Shown here: in pieces, positions 62,891 to 64,000 of the stretch
How positions within the stretch are numbered: position 1 is the stretch's first letter
Layout of the letters: the number at the start of each line of letters is the position of its first letter
Source of the DNA: Symbiodinium sp. CCMP2592
Lineage: Eukaryota > Sar > Dinophyceae > Suessiales > Symbiodiniaceae
DNA: 64,000 nt
Direction of reading: 5' to 3'
NCBI GenBank assembly: GCA_905221615.1
Contig: CAJNDT010003557.1
Location: forward strand, 1,621,988-1,685,987
Program-made: the position numbers and the translations under genes
Notes under the pieces: generated by a model
Seen by the model: only the letters and a program-made list of their open reading frames with translations
Databases searched by the model: none
What the model was told of the DNA's origin: nothing

Positions 62891-64000
62891 TGCCGAAGGA
62901 ATAGCGTATTCATCTCCCTCATGTTTCCGAGCATCCTTGGACGACGACGACGTCTGTTCCTCAGCTTGAATCCGGGTACATTCGGCTTCCAATACCTGAA
63001 GGAACGATGTCACTCCGTCGTGGGATGGTACCTGGATGTTGTGCTGCAATCTCAACAAGCTCAATCTTGTTCCCAACAAAGCATGCTTTTTCTCAAGCTG
63101 TTGGCACAAGCTGTTCAATGCAGCAATTGACTCATGAGGGGCTTGTTCTGGGACTCCTAAATGATCAGCGCGTTGCTTGGCCAGTCTCCACCTCCTGAGT
63201 GTAGCAAGCAGCTCCTTGCAAGATGATGCCGTGGGAAGTTGCCGAAGGAATCTCTGTAACGACACTTGCTCAGTAATACCTCCTGGCATCAACACTTCGC
63301 TCACTGTCTCCATTAATGCAATCGTGGATACCGCGTCATTTGGGGTACCCTTCTCAAGAGCCGGTTGCTTCAAAGAAGATGGGATTGCCTTAAGCAGAGC
63401 TAGGCTCAATCGGGTTTCCATCTCCCGCTCCTCCTGATGAACTGCTGGCAACGTTGACTCACAACCATCCCTCAAGCGCTTCTCATAATTGGTCTGTCCC
63501 TCCTGCACTCGCTTTCGGAAGAACTTTGCAAAATATGGTGATATCGCCTCTGCCAATGATGCGGCTTCTGTGCACCACTGTCTAAACACCATTCCCTTTT
63601 CCCACGGTTCTCCGTGAGGAATCGTGGGTTTGGGAAAATCTTTGATCAATTTCCATTGTCCCGCCGGAATCTTTGCACCAGAACTTCCTAGACCTGGAGG
63701 CTCCGCAGGAACAGATTGCACAATCTCAGGTCCCTCTACCTGTTCCAGCCACTCATCAACAGCATCCTTCTGCCATGAATCATCGGCTCCGTCACGCTGG
63801 GGAGTCATCTGGAACATCTGGACACCTGACGTTGTGCGATGCTTTGGTGTTTCAATGATCTCCTGAGCCTTCGCCTCCTCCTCAAACCTTTCATCGGACA
63901 CCTCCTCTGCAATCTGCTGGGGCATCTGAAGTTGAGGACGACGTGGTAAAGCTCTGGATTCCGAACTAAACCCCGCATCAACGTGAGTTTGCAAGGTTTC
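62816..64000 (-). pseudogene. Copia-type gag, partial at window edge
   Basis: About 395 codons, open to the right edge of the window, so the N-terminus is cut off. Contains helical gag-like sequence (WRLAKQRADHLGVPEQ, LNSLCQQLEKKHALLGTRLSLLRL). It overlaps the CCCH-finger frame by about 75 bases, which lies at -1 relative to it. This could be programmed frameshifting or a disabling indel; I see no canonical slippery heptamer in the overlap. Confidence 0.75.

Overview
The window looks like nuclear DNA of a dinoflagellate, most likely a Symbiodinium- or Polarella-like alga. The identification is inferred. It rests on degenerate TTTAGGG telomere-like words scattered through non-coding DNA, dense micro- and minisatellites, two long GC-rich intronless genes, non-LTR and copia-type retroelement polyproteins of a style I associate with dinoflagellates, and the absence of operons, tRNAs or bacterial signals. 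Chromerids or another alga with TTTAGGG telomeres are not excluded. Gene density is very low: host-type genes cover under 4 kb of 64 kb.

Layout. 1-560: tandem repeat with a 132-bp period. 2536-3850: long mixed microsatellite. 4165-6006: host gene encoding a coiled-coil protein with a C-terminal Hint (hedgehog/intein-like) domain. 6007-21675: repeat-rich non-coding DNA with telomere-like words and several tiny foldback (MITE-like) elements. 21676-22583: CAR and AAT/AAG trinucleotide tract. 22584-36504: a 13.9-kb apparently intact non-LTR retrotransposon on the minus strand, inserted into that tract and flanked by an 11-bp target-site duplication. 36881-38731: a paralogue of the first gene, same strand. 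38732-49935: non-coding DNA with more foldback elements, a degenerate ~150-bp tandem array and two A-tailed SINE-like insertions. 49936-52235: decayed copia RT/RNase H with a SINE-like insertion inside it. 52540-53430: C48 (Ulp1-like) peptidase-like ORF. 54917-56880: hairpin satellite. 58206-58466: telomere-like minisatellite. 58851-64000: decayed copia gag, protease, a 2-oxoglutarate-dioxygenase-like domain and integrase, running off the right edge.

The main novelty is the large LINE. ORF1 (about 411 aa) and ORF2 (about 4131 aa) overlap by ATGA. ORF2 carries four ~327-residue copies (each apparently two half-units) of a module I do not recognise, several hydrophobic segments, then RNase H, APE endonuclease, reverse transcriptase and C-terminal zinc fingers. 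RNase H lies before the endonuclease rather than after the RT. All key catalytic motifs are visible and the 12.4-kb ORF has no stop, which suggests recent insertion. The second notable point is the dioxygenase-like domain embedded in the copia polyprotein.
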